A stretch of DNA of 40,175 nt from Methylocystis sp. (GCA_024506175.1 JAMBEQ010000261.1:1-40175), one strand, 5' to 3'. Shown: positions 8,148 to 17,755, numbered from the stretch's first letter. The notes: generated by a model not told the origin, from the letters alone. Made by a program: numbers and translations.

Positions 8148-9115
8148 TTCCCCGTGACGCCCTGGAATTTGCTGAAGACCATGTCCGGCGCGGAGAGATT
8201 GTGGCGCGAGGGCAGATGCCGGCCGACCCAGACTTCCGTGGCGCTGGCGCCGGGGAAGTCGATGACGGGCGCCTCCTCCCAGCCCTTCCCGCGCTTGCTG
8301 CGCCAGGCGACGATCGCCGCGTCGCTCATGGTCTCCATGGCGTACATGGAGCGCAAGGCCGCGAACGGCCGCCCGCCCGGCAAGGCGTCGTCGAAGGAGA
8401 CATCGAGCGTGAGGCGCTCCTGATCGATGCTCTTCAAGGCGAGCGTCGCCTCGCCGCCGCGCTTGAACTTGAGCGTGAAACTGCGCGCCTTAGGATCGAA
8501 CGCGATTTCCTTGAGGGCAACGATCGGCCGTTCCTGCGTCTCGACGGGGCCGACGAGAAAGGACGAGCCATAGGCGGTCCAGCGCATGTCTTCGAAAGGC
8601 AGCGGCCGGGCGCGCCAGTAGCCGTCGGGCGGGTAGAAAACCATGATCTCCTCGGCGCGCTCGCGATACCACATCCACAATTGAATAAGGTGGAAGCCTG
8701 TCTCTACCGAGTCGCCCACCCGAATCGGGACGTCGTTGGGGCGCCAGAATGAGGGGAAAGTGTAGCCCGTCAGCCAGAATTCGGGCGTCTCCCAGAAGGT
8801 GCGTCGGCGCGCCTGCGCGAAGAATTTTGGATCATGGGAGAGATCGCAGCTCGACCAGTCAGGCGCCCAGCGGTCGGAGACAATCGTATTGATATAGGAC
8901 GGATGCACCGCCTGGATCTGCAAGCTCCGAATGCGCGGCGAGACAAAGTCGAGCTCTATATTATCCTTCTCCGCGCAAAGTTCCTGGACGGATTTGTTTT
9001 CGACGCGCACTTGCAGCTCGCCGGCAAGCTCCTGCACGGAGGGCTGCGCGAAGGCGGGCGCGGCGGCGAGCGCGCCGGCGCTCATCAGAAATCGGCGGCG
9101 GTCGAAGGTCTTCAC
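8144..9115 (-). CDS. Tat-exported protein of unknown function
   Basis: A 323-residue protein that begins with a twin-arginine signal (DRRRFLMSAGALAAAPAFA, probable cleavage after AFA), so it should be exported folded to the periplasm. The mature part has many aromatic residues (for example FWETPEFWLTGYTFPSFW and LWMWYRERAEEIMVFY) and looks beta-rich toward the C-terminus. I recognise no catalytic family. It overlaps the acyltransferase gene by 4 bp, which implies a joint role, perhaps as the periplasmic partner or acceptor-handling protein for the acyl transfer. It follows the GT-C-like gene on the same strand after 139 bp. Confidence 0.75.
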   Translation of the reverse strand: MKTFDRRRFLMSAGALAAAPAFAQPSVQELAGELQVRVENKSVQELCAEKDNIELDFVSPRIRSLQIQAVHPSYINTIVSDRWAPDWSSCDLSHDPKFFAQARRRTFWETPEFWLTGYTFPSFWRPNDVPIRVGDSVETGFHLIQLWMWYRERAEEIMVFYPPDGYWRARPLPFEDMRWTAYGSSFLVGPVETQERPIVALKEIAFDPKARSFTLKFKRGGEATLALKSIDQERLTLDVSFDDALPGGRPFAALRSMYAMETMSDAAIVAWRSKRGKGWEEAPVIDFPGASATEVWVGRHLPSRHNLSAPDMVFSKFQGVTGK

Positions 9116-9254
9116 GGCGGTGTGTGTCCCTGGGGTTTTCGCGATAGGGTTTTTGCGCTTATTTCACGGCTCAAAAGGCGAAAACAAGGAGAGACGCGCC
9201 TTTCGGCGATTTGCGGTCGAGGTCAGCTCGGCCGTCGCTGTGCGCGTCCTGCTG

Positions 9255-10814
9255 TCATTCAGGCGCGAACGGGTAATTCGGCCAGCACTTCCGCCGTTCT
9301 ATTTCGAGGCGCCTGCCCGAGGCGGGGACAAGCCACGCCGGCGCCTTTTCCACATGGGCGAGATAGTTGGATGCGGGAAAGCCGGGCAAGACTTTGTCGG
9401 TCGCCGTGAGCAAATTGCAGTCGTTGATCTCATAGCTCGGATCGACGACGGACCGGCCAATCTCCATCATTCCGGTGACCGCCGAAATCCCGACGATGGA
9501 ACCTGCCAGAATGGCGCGCGGCCGGTGGGTCGATTCCACCAGTTTCGGAGCCGCTTCGGCAAAGATAAATCCGAGAAGAAACATCGGCGTCATCATGGCC
9601 CGCATCGCCATGTCATTGTCCTTGACGGTCACGCCGATGCGATAAAGCGGAAAGAGCACGAGTACGGCGGAGGCGGCGAAAAATGTTGGTTTCAACCATG
9701 GGGGAATGTCGTCGCGCCCCCAAACCAGCAACCAGACTTGCGGAATGCCGAAGACGAGCGCCATGGGGTACCAAAGGAAGAAGCCCTCTTTCTCGAAGAG
9801 CCAACCCCGGCTCAGGGCGGCGGCGTCGATCGAAAGATAGACGAGCAGCGGCAAAAGCATCATTCCGGCTGCGGTCGCCAGCGCGGTTCGGTCGCGCGAC
9901 AGCTCAGGGGACAGGCTTGCGATGCCGCGCATCAAGAGCAGCGGGGCCGCCCCGATCATCGGCAGCGGCGACCAGAACAGCAACGCGATAGAGGATAAAG
10001 CGAGCAGCGCGATGTCGATCTCGCGCCGGATGCTCAGCAGAATAAGGACCGCGGTCAGCCAGGCTGAAAGAGCGTGGTTCGGGGCCCAAAAAAGCTGCGG
10101 CAATTGGGCCCAGTAACGCGCCAACGGATTCCAGAACATGAAATGCGGTTTTATTACGCACTCCGGCTGGAAGAGATAACAATCTGCGAGGAGGGGGATC
10201 GCGTCGACCGGGCCGGAAGAGATCAAGAGCAAGAGAAAACGCAGCTTCGCGCCGCCGGCAAGGGACCCGGCCAGGTATAAAAGCGAGCTGAATAGAAACG
10301 TGTTCTGCAGCAGCAGCGCAAAATGCGCCGCCTTCAGCCCGAAACCCCACCCGATCGCCGCCGGGAGCATATACATGCCGAGGGGCGCACGCAGGAAGAA
10401 GTCCGCGCCCTGGTAGTGGTAGAAAACCGGGAACGTGTTGCCGACCAGATCTGCGAGGACCGCGTCGCGGGTGAACCAGTCCCAGGTCGAAAAGAACAGA
10501 TGATATTCGCCGCCGAGCAAGCAGAGGGCTAGGCCGCCCGCCAGGCAGCCAGCATAGAGCCGCATATCGAGCTGCGCCGACAAGATCGCGCCGGGCACCC
10601 ATTTGGAAACGATGAGGTAGGCGCCGAGAGCGCAGCCGGCGAGCAACGCCATCGCCGCGATTGGCTGAAGAAACACCGCGAAAATGGCGGTCGGAGCCAG
10701 GGCGCAAAGGAGCGCCGCCTTGACAAGGTGCGCATTGACGATGCGCGTCGCATCCAGAGAGGAAAGCGGTCTGAAGATCGTCCGCGTAAGGCTCGGAACG
10801 ATATTTTCACTCAT
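9255..10814 (-). CDS. Polytopic membrane protein, GT-C glycosyltransferase-like
   Basis: A 519-residue protein with roughly 11-12 hydrophobic spans. After the second or third span comes an acidic, aromatic loop, WDWFTRDAVLADLVGN, followed by APLGMYMLPAAIGW. A first outer loop with Asp and aromatic residues is characteristic of polyprenyl-phosphate-sugar-dependent GT-C glycosyltransferases. The C-terminal 70 residues are soluble and contain two cysteines (DCNLL and RKCWPN). No specific family can be named with confidence. The gene is third in a run after a Glf-like flavoprotein and GtrA, both associated with glycan assembly, which supports a role in transferring a lipid-linked sugar on the periplasmic face. 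Confidence 0.65.
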   Translation of the reverse strand: MSENIVPSLTRTIFRPLSSLDATRIVNAHLVKAALLCALAPTAIFAVFLQPIAAMALLAGCALGAYLIVSKWVPGAILSAQLDMRLYAGCLAGGLALCLLGGEYHLFFSTWDWFTRDAVLADLVGNTFPVFYHYQGADFFLRAPLGMYMLPAAIGWGFGLKAAHFALLLQNTFLFSSLLYLAGSLAGGAKLRFLLLLISSGPVDAIPLLADCYLFQPECVIKPHFMFWNPLARYWAQLPQLFWAPNHALSAWLTAVLILLSIRREIDIALLALSSIALLFWSPLPMIGAAPLLLMRGIASLSPELSRDRTALATAAGMMLLPLLVYLSIDAAALSRGWLFEKEGFFLWYPMALVFGIPQVWLLVWGRDDIPPWLKPTFFAASAVLVLFPLYRIGVTVKDNDMAMRAMMTPMFLLGFIFAEAAPKLVESTHRPRAILAGSIVGISAVTGMMEIGRSVVDPSYEINDCNLLTATDKVLPGFPASNYLAHVEKAPAWLVPASGRRLEIERRKCWPNYPFAPE

Positions 10815-10886
10815 CTGCGTGCCTAACGCTGGAATGTCGAAACCGCGTGATCGAGGAGGCGCGAACGTTTTAGGCCAGAGCGCGCG

Positions 10887-11339
10887 TCACGCGTTCGCCG
10901 CCTTGAACAGCAAACCCCGGCGCGTCAGGAAATTGAACATGAACACAAAGCCCGCCGTCGCCGCCTTGGCGAGCGGGACGGGCAAGCAGAACTGGCCGAC
11001 GAAGAGACCCATCAGCGCCTCGGTCAGCGTCAGGCCGACGACGCCGGTGACGAGGAAGCCCAGCATCTCCGTGCTTGGCGCGCGGCTCCGCCGGCCCTCG
11101 AAGACATAGCGGATGCTGAGGAGATAGATGAGTCCGAGGCCTGACAGGAAGCCCGCGGCGGCGGCTTGAAGATAGCCGACGCCCAAGCCCTTCGTCAGCG
11201 TCAACAGCACGGCGTAATCCAACGCGAGCGCAAAGAGGCTCGCAGCCGCGTAACGGACCATGTCGCGCAAGAAGCGCATCAGACGCGCCGGCGTGAAACG
11301 CGGGGTAGGCGCGCCTTCTCGGGCCGATGTGACCGACAT
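10887..11339 (-). CDS. GtrA family membrane protein
   Basis: A 150-residue protein with four predicted membrane spans. It carries the GtrA signature of a short basic N-terminus followed by FLRDMVRYAAASLFALALDY and a last span, AATAGFVFMFNFLTRRGLLF. GtrA-like proteins are thought to help flip or position polyprenyl-phosphate-linked sugars. The gene starts 2 bp after the stop of the Glf-like gene and precedes the GT-C-like gene, so the three look like one operon for glycan modification. Confidence 0.88.
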   Translation of the reverse strand: MSVTSAREGAPTPRFTPARLMRFLRDMVRYAAASLFALALDYAVLLTLTKGLGVGYLQAAAAGFLSGLGLIYLLSIRYVFEGRRSRAPSTEMLGFLVTGVVGLTLTEALMGLFVGQFCLPVPLAKAATAGFVFMFNFLTRRGLLFKAANA

Positions 11340-11341
11340 CG

Positions 11342-12832
11342 TCAGGCGACCTTTTTCGGCGCGAGCCGTTCGCTTGCGAGCGCCTCCTCCGCACCCTCGA
11401 CGCCGCCTTCGGAATACTCTGCGTCCTCGTTGACCCGCCAGATATCGAACGCCTGCTTGCCGCGGATGATATTGAGCGCCGCCAGCATGCCGGTCATCAT
11501 CGCATGGTCCTGGTTATTGTATTTGTGCATGCCGTTGCGGCCGATCGGATGCAGCGTCGGGAAGCGGGCCGCAATCTCGCGGCGGATCGTCTCGACGTTC
11601 TGTGCGTAAGCGTCGTCATAGACCGGATACGCCTTGGCCTGGCGAACGACGCAGGCGTCGCGCACGTCACGGGGGTCCATCAGCCCGATCTGACCGATTT
11701 CCTGTTTGGCAAGCTCGATCAAATCCTCGTCGGGGGCGGTCCACAGCCCGTCGCCTTCGAAACAGAAATATTCGAGCCCGAGGCAGGTGGAGACGCCGTC
11801 GGCGATCATCTCCGGCGACCAGCTCTTGAAATTTTGCACGCGGCCGACCTTGACCGCGGGGTCGTGGATATAGACCCAATTATCGGGCAGCTCCTTGCGC
11901 GGGCGGCCGATCAGAACCACGGTGAGGAAGTCGCGGTATTTGAGGTCGCGGGCGTTGAAGAGGCTGAGCGGCGCGGACTCGATGGCGTTCATCAGATCGC
12001 GCAGCGGCGCCGAGGACATGACGTGGCGGGCGCGGAAGATTTCGACCTCTCCGCTCTGCCTCGTCGCGCGCACGGTCCAGAGCCTGGCCGCTTCGTCGTA
12101 ATGGAGCGCGTTGACGCTAAGCCCCATAAGAAGGCGCCCGCCCATCTCCTTGAACTTTCGCGCGCAGGCCTCCCACATCATGCCGGGGCCCCGGCGCGGA
12201 TAGCGAAAGCTCTCGATCAGCGTCTTTGCGCCCGCCTGCGTTTTGCGCAGGCCCAGCGAACGGCGCAGGCCGTCGATGATGGCGGCGCCTAGCGAGAGGC
12301 CTTTGATGCGCTGCGCCGCCCAATCCGCGGAAATTTCGTCGCAGCCCATGCCCCACACCTTCTCGGTATAGGTCTTGAAGAAGATGCCGAAGAGGCGCTC
12401 GCCGAACTGGTTGCGCACCCATTGATGGAAGGTCTTCGGCTCCCTGACCGGAAAGGCCTTCGCGTAAGCGAAAGAAGCCATGCACAGGGCGCTTTCGAAG
12501 AGGCCGAGGTTCTTCAACGCCTCGAACGCCTTCAGCGGATAGGCGTAGAACTTTCCCCTGTAAAAGATGCGGGACAGCCGTGGGCGTTCGAGAAAGTCGT
12601 CCGGCAGAATCTCGTTCCAAAGGTCGACAATTTCCCTGGATTTCGAGAAGAAACGATGGCCGCCGATGTCGAAAAGAAAGCCTTTATAGCTCGCTGTACG
12701 CGATATTCCGCCGACATAGAGCGGGTCCTGTTCGAGCACGAGCGCGTCACGCTGGTGTTTTGCGAGAGTGTATCCTGCTGTCAGCCCGGCCGGGCCGGCT
12801 CCGATAATGATCGTTTCGACAATCTCGCCCAT
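11342..12832 (-). CDS. FAD-dependent oxidoreductase, UDP-galactopyranose mutase-like
   Basis: A 496-residue flavoprotein. The dinucleotide-binding motif GAGPAGLTAGYTL (12-24) is followed by GGISRTASYKGFLFDIGGHRFFSKS, split here as GGISRTASYKGFLFD and IGGHRFFSKS, a pattern shared by the amine-oxidase/UDP-galactopyranose mutase group. The C-terminal FAD-binding motif is HKYNNQDHAMMTGMLAALNI. True Glf enzymes interconvert pyranose and furanose nucleotide sugars. This longer subgroup is usually annotated only as NAD(P)/FAD-dependent oxidoreductase and sits in polysaccharide loci. It heads the operon with gtrA and the GT-C-like gene. The exact reaction is unproven. Confidence 0.83.
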   Translation of the reverse strand: MGEIVETIIIGAGPAGLTAGYTLAKHQRDALVLEQDPLYVGGISRTASYKGFLFDIGGHRFFSKSREIVDLWNEILPDDFLERPRLSRIFYRGKFYAYPLKAFEALKNLGLFESALCMASFAYAKAFPVREPKTFHQWVRNQFGERLFGIFFKTYTEKVWGMGCDEISADWAAQRIKGLSLGAAIIDGLRRSLGLRKTQAGAKTLIESFRYPRRGPGMMWEACARKFKEMGGRLLMGLSVNALHYDEAARLWTVRATRQSGEVEIFRARHVMSSAPLRDLMNAIESAPLSLFNARDLKYRDFLTVVLIGRPRKELPDNWVYIHDPAVKVGRVQNFKSWSPEMIADGVSTCLGLEYFCFEGDGLWTAPDEDLIELAKQEIGQIGLMDPRDVRDACVVRQAKAYPVYDDAYAQNVETIRREIAARFPTLHPIGRNGMHKYNNQDHAMMTGMLAALNIIRGKQAFDIWRVNEDAEYSEGGVEGAEEALASERLAPKKVA

Positions 12833-12887
12833 GCCAGCCCTGAAATGTGACCCCCGGCCGTGGCGGGAGCCCTGGCCTGGTTCGGCC

Positions 12888-12919
12888 CCACAATCGGCGC
12901 CGCATGGCCACGATTGTGG
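12888..12919. promoter_or_regulatory. 9-bp inverted repeat upstream of the Glf-like operon
   Basis: CCACAATCG (12888-12896) and CGATTGTGG (12911-12919) form perfect arms with a 14-bp spacer, 56 bp upstream of the Glf-like ATG and 58 bp downstream of the L,D-transpeptidase stop. It could be an operator for the glycan operon or a terminator for the upstream gene; there is no T-run. Confidence 0.4.
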
Positions 12920-12976
12920 TTCAGAGCCCTTAATGGGCAGTTTACGTTAACGATGCTCTCGCGCTCACCAAGACAA

Positions 12977-13552
12977 TCAGAAAGGCGCGTATGGGTGAGC
13001 CTGCCAGCTTCGGAGCGTGCCATGGCGATAATTGTGAAGGGGCGCATAGGCCATGGCGTGGCCGTGGCGGCTGTGACGCAGGTGGGCGTAGCGCGTGAAG
13101 TTGTGGCGCGCCTTGGCGTAGCGCGCTCCGCCGGCCGGCGGCGCGCCGGTGATCGAAATCCTGCCGCCTTCGGCCTGCACAATTTCATAAAGCCGCTTGG
13201 CGTTGCCGGGCGCGAGGCGCACGCAGCCATGCGAGGCGGGCCGGCCCAGGGCGCCTGTGGCGTAGGTGCCATGGATGGCGTAGCCGCCGCGGAAGAAGAT
13301 CGAATAGGGCATCGGCGACATGTGATATTTGCGGGAATAATGCATCCGCTGCATCCCCGTCGGGGCATAGGAGCCGCGCGGCGTCGCATAGCCGGCGCGA
13401 GCCGTCGAGACGGGCCAGGTATAGCTGCCGGCGCTCGACTCGACCCGCATGATCTGTGACGACAAATCGATGTGAATATCGGCGGCGGCGTAAGCGAAGC
13501 TGAACGAGGCAAAAAAGGCCGCTAAAGCCAAAAAGAAAAGTTTGAAACGCAT
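12977..13552 (-). CDS. L,D-transpeptidase (YkuD domain)
   Basis: A 191-residue exported enzyme. The signal peptide is MRFKLFFLALAAFFASFSFAYA, here cited by its start MRFKLFFLALAAFF. The YkuD catalytic segment has HGTY followed by RPASHGCVRLAPGNAK, with the H...SHGCxR nucleophile Cys. These enzymes form 3-3 mDAP cross-links in peptidoglycan or attach proteins to it. I start at 13552 because GGAG lies 7 nt upstream and a signal peptide begins there; the longer frame to 13594 lacks support. The C-terminus is His/Tyr/Arg rich. It is divergent from mepA, which cleaves such cross-links. Confidence 0.93.
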   Translation of the reverse strand: MRFKLFFLALAAFFASFSFAYAAADIHIDLSSQIMRVESSAGSYTWPVSTARAGYATPRGSYAPTGMQRMHYSRKYHMSPMPYSIFFRGGYAIHGTYATGALGRPASHGCVRLAPGNAKRLYEIVQAEGGRISITGAPPAGGARYAKARHNFTRYAHLRHSRHGHAMAYAPLHNYRHGTLRSWQAHPYAPF

Positions 13553-13687
13553 GACCCAACTCCAGTGAACTTTATTGCTGAGATTGTGGCTCAATGTTTC
13601 GCAAGCGGCAACGTGAATGGATCGGTAAGGTTGACCGGCAACTATCGGCTAAGAAACCGCCGGGCGTGCGTGGGGAAGAGAAGAACG
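13553..13687. promoter_or_regulatory. Divergent promoter region, L,D-transpeptidase / mepA
   Basis: This 135-bp spacer separates two oppositely oriented cell-wall genes and must hold both promoters. A TTGACC hexamer occurs on the plus strand near 13631, but no convincing -10 partner follows. No clear palindrome was found. Confidence 0.35.
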
Positions 13688-14602
13688 ATGACTGATATGC
13701 GGGCGTTTGGATTTGCCGCACTTCTGATTCTGGGGCTTGTTGCGCAGGCTTTTGCCCAGGATAAGGGAACGCTCGACCCCAAACCGTTGCCGCCGCTCGC
13801 CAATCCATCCGATCCAAAGACTCCGGCGAAGGAGCTTTTCGGCCGGGCGCGGAACAGCGCGCAGCTCGGGCCTGACCCGATCGGATTCTATTCGAAAGGC
13901 TGTCTTGCTGGCGGCGAGCAATTGTCGGTGAATGGGCCCCATTGGCAGGTCATGCGCCTTTCCCGCAACCGCAATTGGGGCCATCCGGAGCTTGTCCGCT
14001 TTCTGGAGGGCTTCTCCGCCAAGGCTTCACAAGCCTCCGGCTGGCCGGGGCTTCTTATCGGCGACATGTCGCAGCCGCGCGGTGGGCCGATGCTGACCGG
14101 CCACGCCTCCCACCAGATCGGTCTAGACGCGGACATATGGCTCACGCCCATGCCCAACCGGGAACTCAGCAGGGCCGAGCGGGAGGAGATGTCTGCGACC
14201 GACGTGGTTCGCGACGACCATCTCGACGTGAAGCCGGATGTTTGGAGCGAGGGCCATCTGGCGGTCATCCGCGCCGCGGCGATGGAGCCGAAGGTCCAGC
14301 GCATTTTTGTCAACGCCGCCATCAAGCGGGCCCTTTGCCGGGCCGCTGAGGGCGAGCCCTGGATGCGCAAGGTGCGGCCGATGTGGGGGCACAACTACCA
14401 TTTCCACGTGCGGCTTTTCTGTCCGGATGGCTCGAGCTGCAGGGACCAGGATCCGACGCCCGCCGGCGACGGCTGCGATCAGTCGCTCGCCTGGTGGTTC
14501 ACGGACGAGGCCCTGACTCCAAAAAAGCCGGGCAAGTCTTGGCCGCCCATGACCATGACGGCCTTGCCCTCCGCCTGCAGGGAAGTGCTGAACGCGGAGT
14601 GA
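13688..14602 (+). CDS. mepA: Penicillin-insensitive murein endopeptidase
   Basis: A 304-residue periplasmic zinc peptidase of family M74. It starts MTDMRAFGFAALLILGLVAQAFA, cited here by MTDMRAFGFAALL, a signal peptide ending at AFA. Zinc ligands are visible in GHASHQIGLDADIW (His and Asp) and WGHNYHFHVRL (His). Cysteines in the C-terminal half probably form disulfides. MepA cleaves D-Ala-mDAP and also mDAP-mDAP bridges. The upstream in-frame ATG at 13565 would place 41 non-signal residues in front, so 13688 is preferred; a GAAGAG purine stretch precedes it. It is divergent from the L,D-transpeptidase, so the maker and cutter of 3-3 bridges share a control region. Confidence 0.93.
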   Translation: MTDMRAFGFAALLILGLVAQAFAQDKGTLDPKPLPPLANPSDPKTPAKELFGRARNSAQLGPDPIGFYSKGCLAGGEQLSVNGPHWQVMRLSRNRNWGHPELVRFLEGFSAKASQASGWPGLLIGDMSQPRGGPMLTGHASHQIGLDADIWLTPMPNRELSRAEREEMSATDVVRDDHLDVKPDVWSEGHLAVIRAAAMEPKVQRIFVNAAIKRALCRAAEGEPWMRKVRPMWGHNYHFHVRLFCPDGSSCRDQDPTPAGDGCDQSLAWWFTDEALTPKKPGKSWPPMTMTALPSACREVLNAE

Positions 14603-14612
14603 CCTGCTGAGA

Positions 14613-15263
<651 letters not shown>

Positions 15264-15284
15264 GTTTTAAAGATAAAGCGGCCT

Positions 15285-15602
15285 TCACCGGCGCCAATAG
15301 CGATTCGAAGCTTCCTGCTTGTGGCTGAAGACGATGAGCAGCGCGCCCACGCCGCCAAGCACCGCGCTGACCGGCAGCAGCATCAGCGTCGCCAGCACAG
15401 GGTCCCACAGGAAAGCCGATTTCGCCCGCAATCCGGCCTCCAGGGAGTGATAGAGCGAGGGGAAGGATTCGGCGAGGCCGCGATGCAGGTTCGTCACGAG
15501 AAGCGCCCCGCCTGCGATCGAGCGCGTGCCGTCGACGATGAGGGCGATGAACCCTCCCGCGAGCAGCAGCAATCCGAGAAAACGGGTCAGAAGGCGTAAC
15601 AT
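15285..15602 (-). CDS. Small two-span membrane protein
   Basis: A 105-residue protein with hydrophobic segments at about 5-25 and 68-92 and a polar loop between. The motif VDGTRSIAGG after the first span recurs in hypothetical proteins of related bacteria (recalled, not checked). The C-terminus is basic. It is cotranscribed with msrA. Function unknown. Confidence 0.7.
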   Translation of the reverse strand: MLRLLTRFLGLLLLAGGFIALIVDGTRSIAGGALLVTNLHRGLAESFPSLYHSLEAGLRAKSAFLWDPVLATLMLLPVSAVLGGVGALLIVFSHKQEASNRYWRR

Positions 15603-15708
15603 TACTCAAAACATAAGCGTCCTCGCCGCCCGTGTCCACGAGCTCGGCAGGACAGTTCGTGGGCGGCCGCTCGCGGTCGCCGGCGCTGACGTTAGGCCTT
15701 TGGCGAAG

Positions 15709-15722
15709 CATTAACCTTAATG
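15709..15722. promoter_or_regulatory. CATTAACCTTAATG palindrome before the M23 gene
   Basis: A perfect 14-bp palindrome with 6-bp arms (CATTAA and TTAATG) lies 85 bp before the ATG of the M23 peptidase. It contains TTAACC, the half-site of the alphaproteobacterial cell-cycle regulator CtrA. The full TTAA-N7-TTAA arrangement is not present, so CtrA control is only a possibility. Confidence 0.35.
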
Positions 15723-15807
15723 AGTTCTGATCCAGCTTCGAGGCCGGAAGATCACCGGAGAGGCTTTCGGCCGGGTAATTCAGGAAAACGCGCGACGCGG
15801 GATCGAC

Positions 15808-17277
15808 ATGCGCTATCGTGACCAGTCTCGTTTCTTTGTCGATGCGTCCGGCGATTTCATCGTGCAACTGTCGCGCGGTCACCGCACCCGCATGTTTCGC
15901 TTGTCTCCCGCCGCGCTCGCGGCCGGCTTCGTCGTCCTCGGGCTCCTCGTACTCGTGATCGTCGGCGGCGCTGGATACACCGTGTTTCGTGATGAATTGC
16001 TTGCCGGCCTGGTCGATCGCCAAACGCAGATGCAATACGCCTATGAGGACCGGATCGCGGCTCTGCGTTTGCGCCTCGACCAGCTCGCGAGCCGACAATT
16101 CATCAATCAGGATGGCGTCGAGGGGAAGGTCCAAAATCTGGTTCTCAGGCAGGCGAAGCTCGAGACTCGCGCCGCCGTGGTCGCCCAACTGCTCGAACGC
16201 GCGATCTCCCGAGACGCCGGGGTTTCGCTGGTCGCGCCGGAGCGTCCCCAAGCCTCGGCCCTCGACGCGTTGAAAGCGGGCCTGCCTTTCGCCAAGGCGC
16301 CCGTCGGCGCCGCGAGCGGCCTGCCAAAGGCGCCTCGGGGCGGGGTTGAGAACGCCCCCTTGAGCTACAGCGGAAAGCCCGAGCCCGAGGGACTCGAGCT
16401 GCGTCTCGGCGGCGAATCGAAGCCGCTTCCGCTCGCGCCCCCCAACCCCGCGCCCAAGCGCGACGAGCTCGTCCCTATCGACACCTCCATGGCGCCGCGA
16501 ACGGTCGCGCCATCGGCCCCGCTCGCCCATGCCGCCGACCCCGGCGCGCCCATGGAGGCGCGGCTCGAAAGCGTCGCCTCCTCGCTCGACCGCGTCGAGC
16601 GCGAGCAGTCGCATCGGCTTTCGGGGATCGTGCGTCCGGCGGTCGAAGCGGCGACGCGGCTGCGACTTGCCTTCGACATGGCGGGAGTTCCGGCTGATCG
16701 ATATGTCCCGAAACCGCGCCCTAAGGATGGCCCGCCCGCGGTCGGCGGACCCTTCGTTGCTGTCCCAAAATCCGGCGACAGCCTCTTCGAGCGCGAGCTT
16801 GCCGCCGCACAGAGCGCCGTCGCGACGCTCGACGGCCTGCGGCGCGCGCTGCCGACGACGCCATTGCGCAAGCCGCTCTCAGGCGAGCTGCAGCTCACCT
16901 CGACTTTCGGATATCGCACCGACCCCTTCTTCGGCCGTCCGGCGCTTCACAGCGGCGTCGATCTGCGCGAGGAGCATGGCGCGCCCGTCAAGGCGACGGC
17001 GGCGGGGACTGTCAGCGTCGCGGGGCCGCAGGGCGGCTATGGCAATCTGGTCGAGATCGACCATGGCGGCGGCATATCGACCCGCTACGGGCATCTCTCC
17101 GCGATCGATGTCGCGCCAGGGCAGCAAATCGCGCCCGGCGCGGTCATCGGCCGTGTGGGCTCGACGGGACGCTCCACCGGCCCTCATCTTCATTACGAGG
17201 TGCGCATAGACGGCGAGGCGGTCGATCCGTCGCGCTTCCTGAAGGCGGCTGCCGCTCTCGGCGGCGCCGTCCGATAA
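15808..17277 (+). CDS. M23 family metallopeptidase, membrane anchored
   Basis: A 489-residue protein. A short cytoplasmic N-terminus of about 35 residues precedes one membrane span (about 36-62, LAAGFVVLGLLVLVIVGGAG). A helical coiled-coil region follows (about 65-135), then a Pro/Ala-rich linker. The C-terminal LytM/M23 domain starts near residue 360. Zinc-binding residues are visible in LHSGVDL (His, Asp) and in HLHYEV (His), with TRYGHLSAIDV between. The motif set is complete, so it should be an active endopeptidase cutting peptide stems or cross-links in the periplasm. Confidence 0.93.
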   Translation: MRYRDQSRFFVDASGDFIVQLSRGHRTRMFRLSPAALAAGFVVLGLLVLVIVGGAGYTVFRDELLAGLVDRQTQMQYAYEDRIAALRLRLDQLASRQFINQDGVEGKVQNLVLRQAKLETRAAVVAQLLERAISRDAGVSLVAPERPQASALDALKAGLPFAKAPVGAASGLPKAPRGGVENAPLSYSGKPEPEGLELRLGGESKPLPLAPPNPAPKRDELVPIDTSMAPRTVAPSAPLAHAADPGAPMEARLESVASSLDRVEREQSHRLSGIVRPAVEAATRLRLAFDMAGVPADRYVPKPRPKDGPPAVGGPFVAVPKSGDSLFERELAAAQSAVATLDGLRRALPTTPLRKPLSGELQLTSTFGYRTDPFFGRPALHSGVDLREEHGAPVKATAAGTVSVAGPQGGYGNLVEIDHGGGISTRYGHLSAIDVAPGQQIAPGAVIGRVGSTGRSTGPHLHYEVRIDGEAVDPSRFLKAAAALGGAVR

Positions 17278-17287
17278 GTAAAGCGCG

Positions 17288-17755
17288 TCAACTTATCTCG
17301 ATGATCTTGGCGCCGTGGTGAGCCACTTCGACCTTGTCGCCAACGCTCTTGCCCATCAACGCTTGCGCAAGCGGCGCGACATAAGGAATCAGCCCTTTCG
17401 CAGGATCGGCTTCGTCCTCGCCGACGAGCCGGAACGTTTTCCGTTCGCCGCCCTCGACCTCCACGACGACGCTATGGCCGAAACGCACGTGCGAATGGTC
17501 GGCGATATTGGGCACCACCACCGCGCTCGCGCGCCGCGCCCGCCAGTAGCGCCAATCGCGTTGGGCAAGCGCGATCGCGTGGTTGTCGCCCTCACGGGTG
17601 GCTTTTTCGATGTCAGCCTGTAGACGCGTCATGGCGTCGTCGATCTGCTGCAGGCCCTCCGGCGTCACCAGATTGCGATGCGGGCTGACGGGACGATCGG
17701 GCAAATCCTGGCGGGGATTGTCGTCGTCCTGTTCCTTGGTGAATGCCGAACTCAT
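17288..17755 (-). CDS. GreA/GreB-like transcription elongation factor
   Basis: A 155-residue protein with a Gre-like layout: an N-terminal helical part (LVTPEGLQQIDDAMTRLQAD, then a basic segment), and a C-terminal FKBP-like domain with VRFGHSVVVEVEGGERKTF and the closing GKSVGDKVEV. Gre factors reactivate backtracked RNA polymerase by stimulating transcript cleavage. The N-terminal coiled coil carries the sequence AQRDWRYWRARRASA rather than a canonical acidic tip, so it may be a Gre-fold regulator rather than a cleavage factor. The start at 17755 has AGGA close upstream; an upstream in-frame ATG at 17875 would overlap the neighbouring gene. Confidence 0.85.
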   Translation of the reverse strand: MSSAFTKEQDDDNPRQDLPDRPVSPHRNLVTPEGLQQIDDAMTRLQADIEKATREGDNHAIALAQRDWRYWRARRASAVVVPNIADHSHVRFGHSVVVEVEGGERKTFRLVGEDEADPAKGLIPYVAPLAQALMGKSVGDKVEVAHHGAKIIEIS

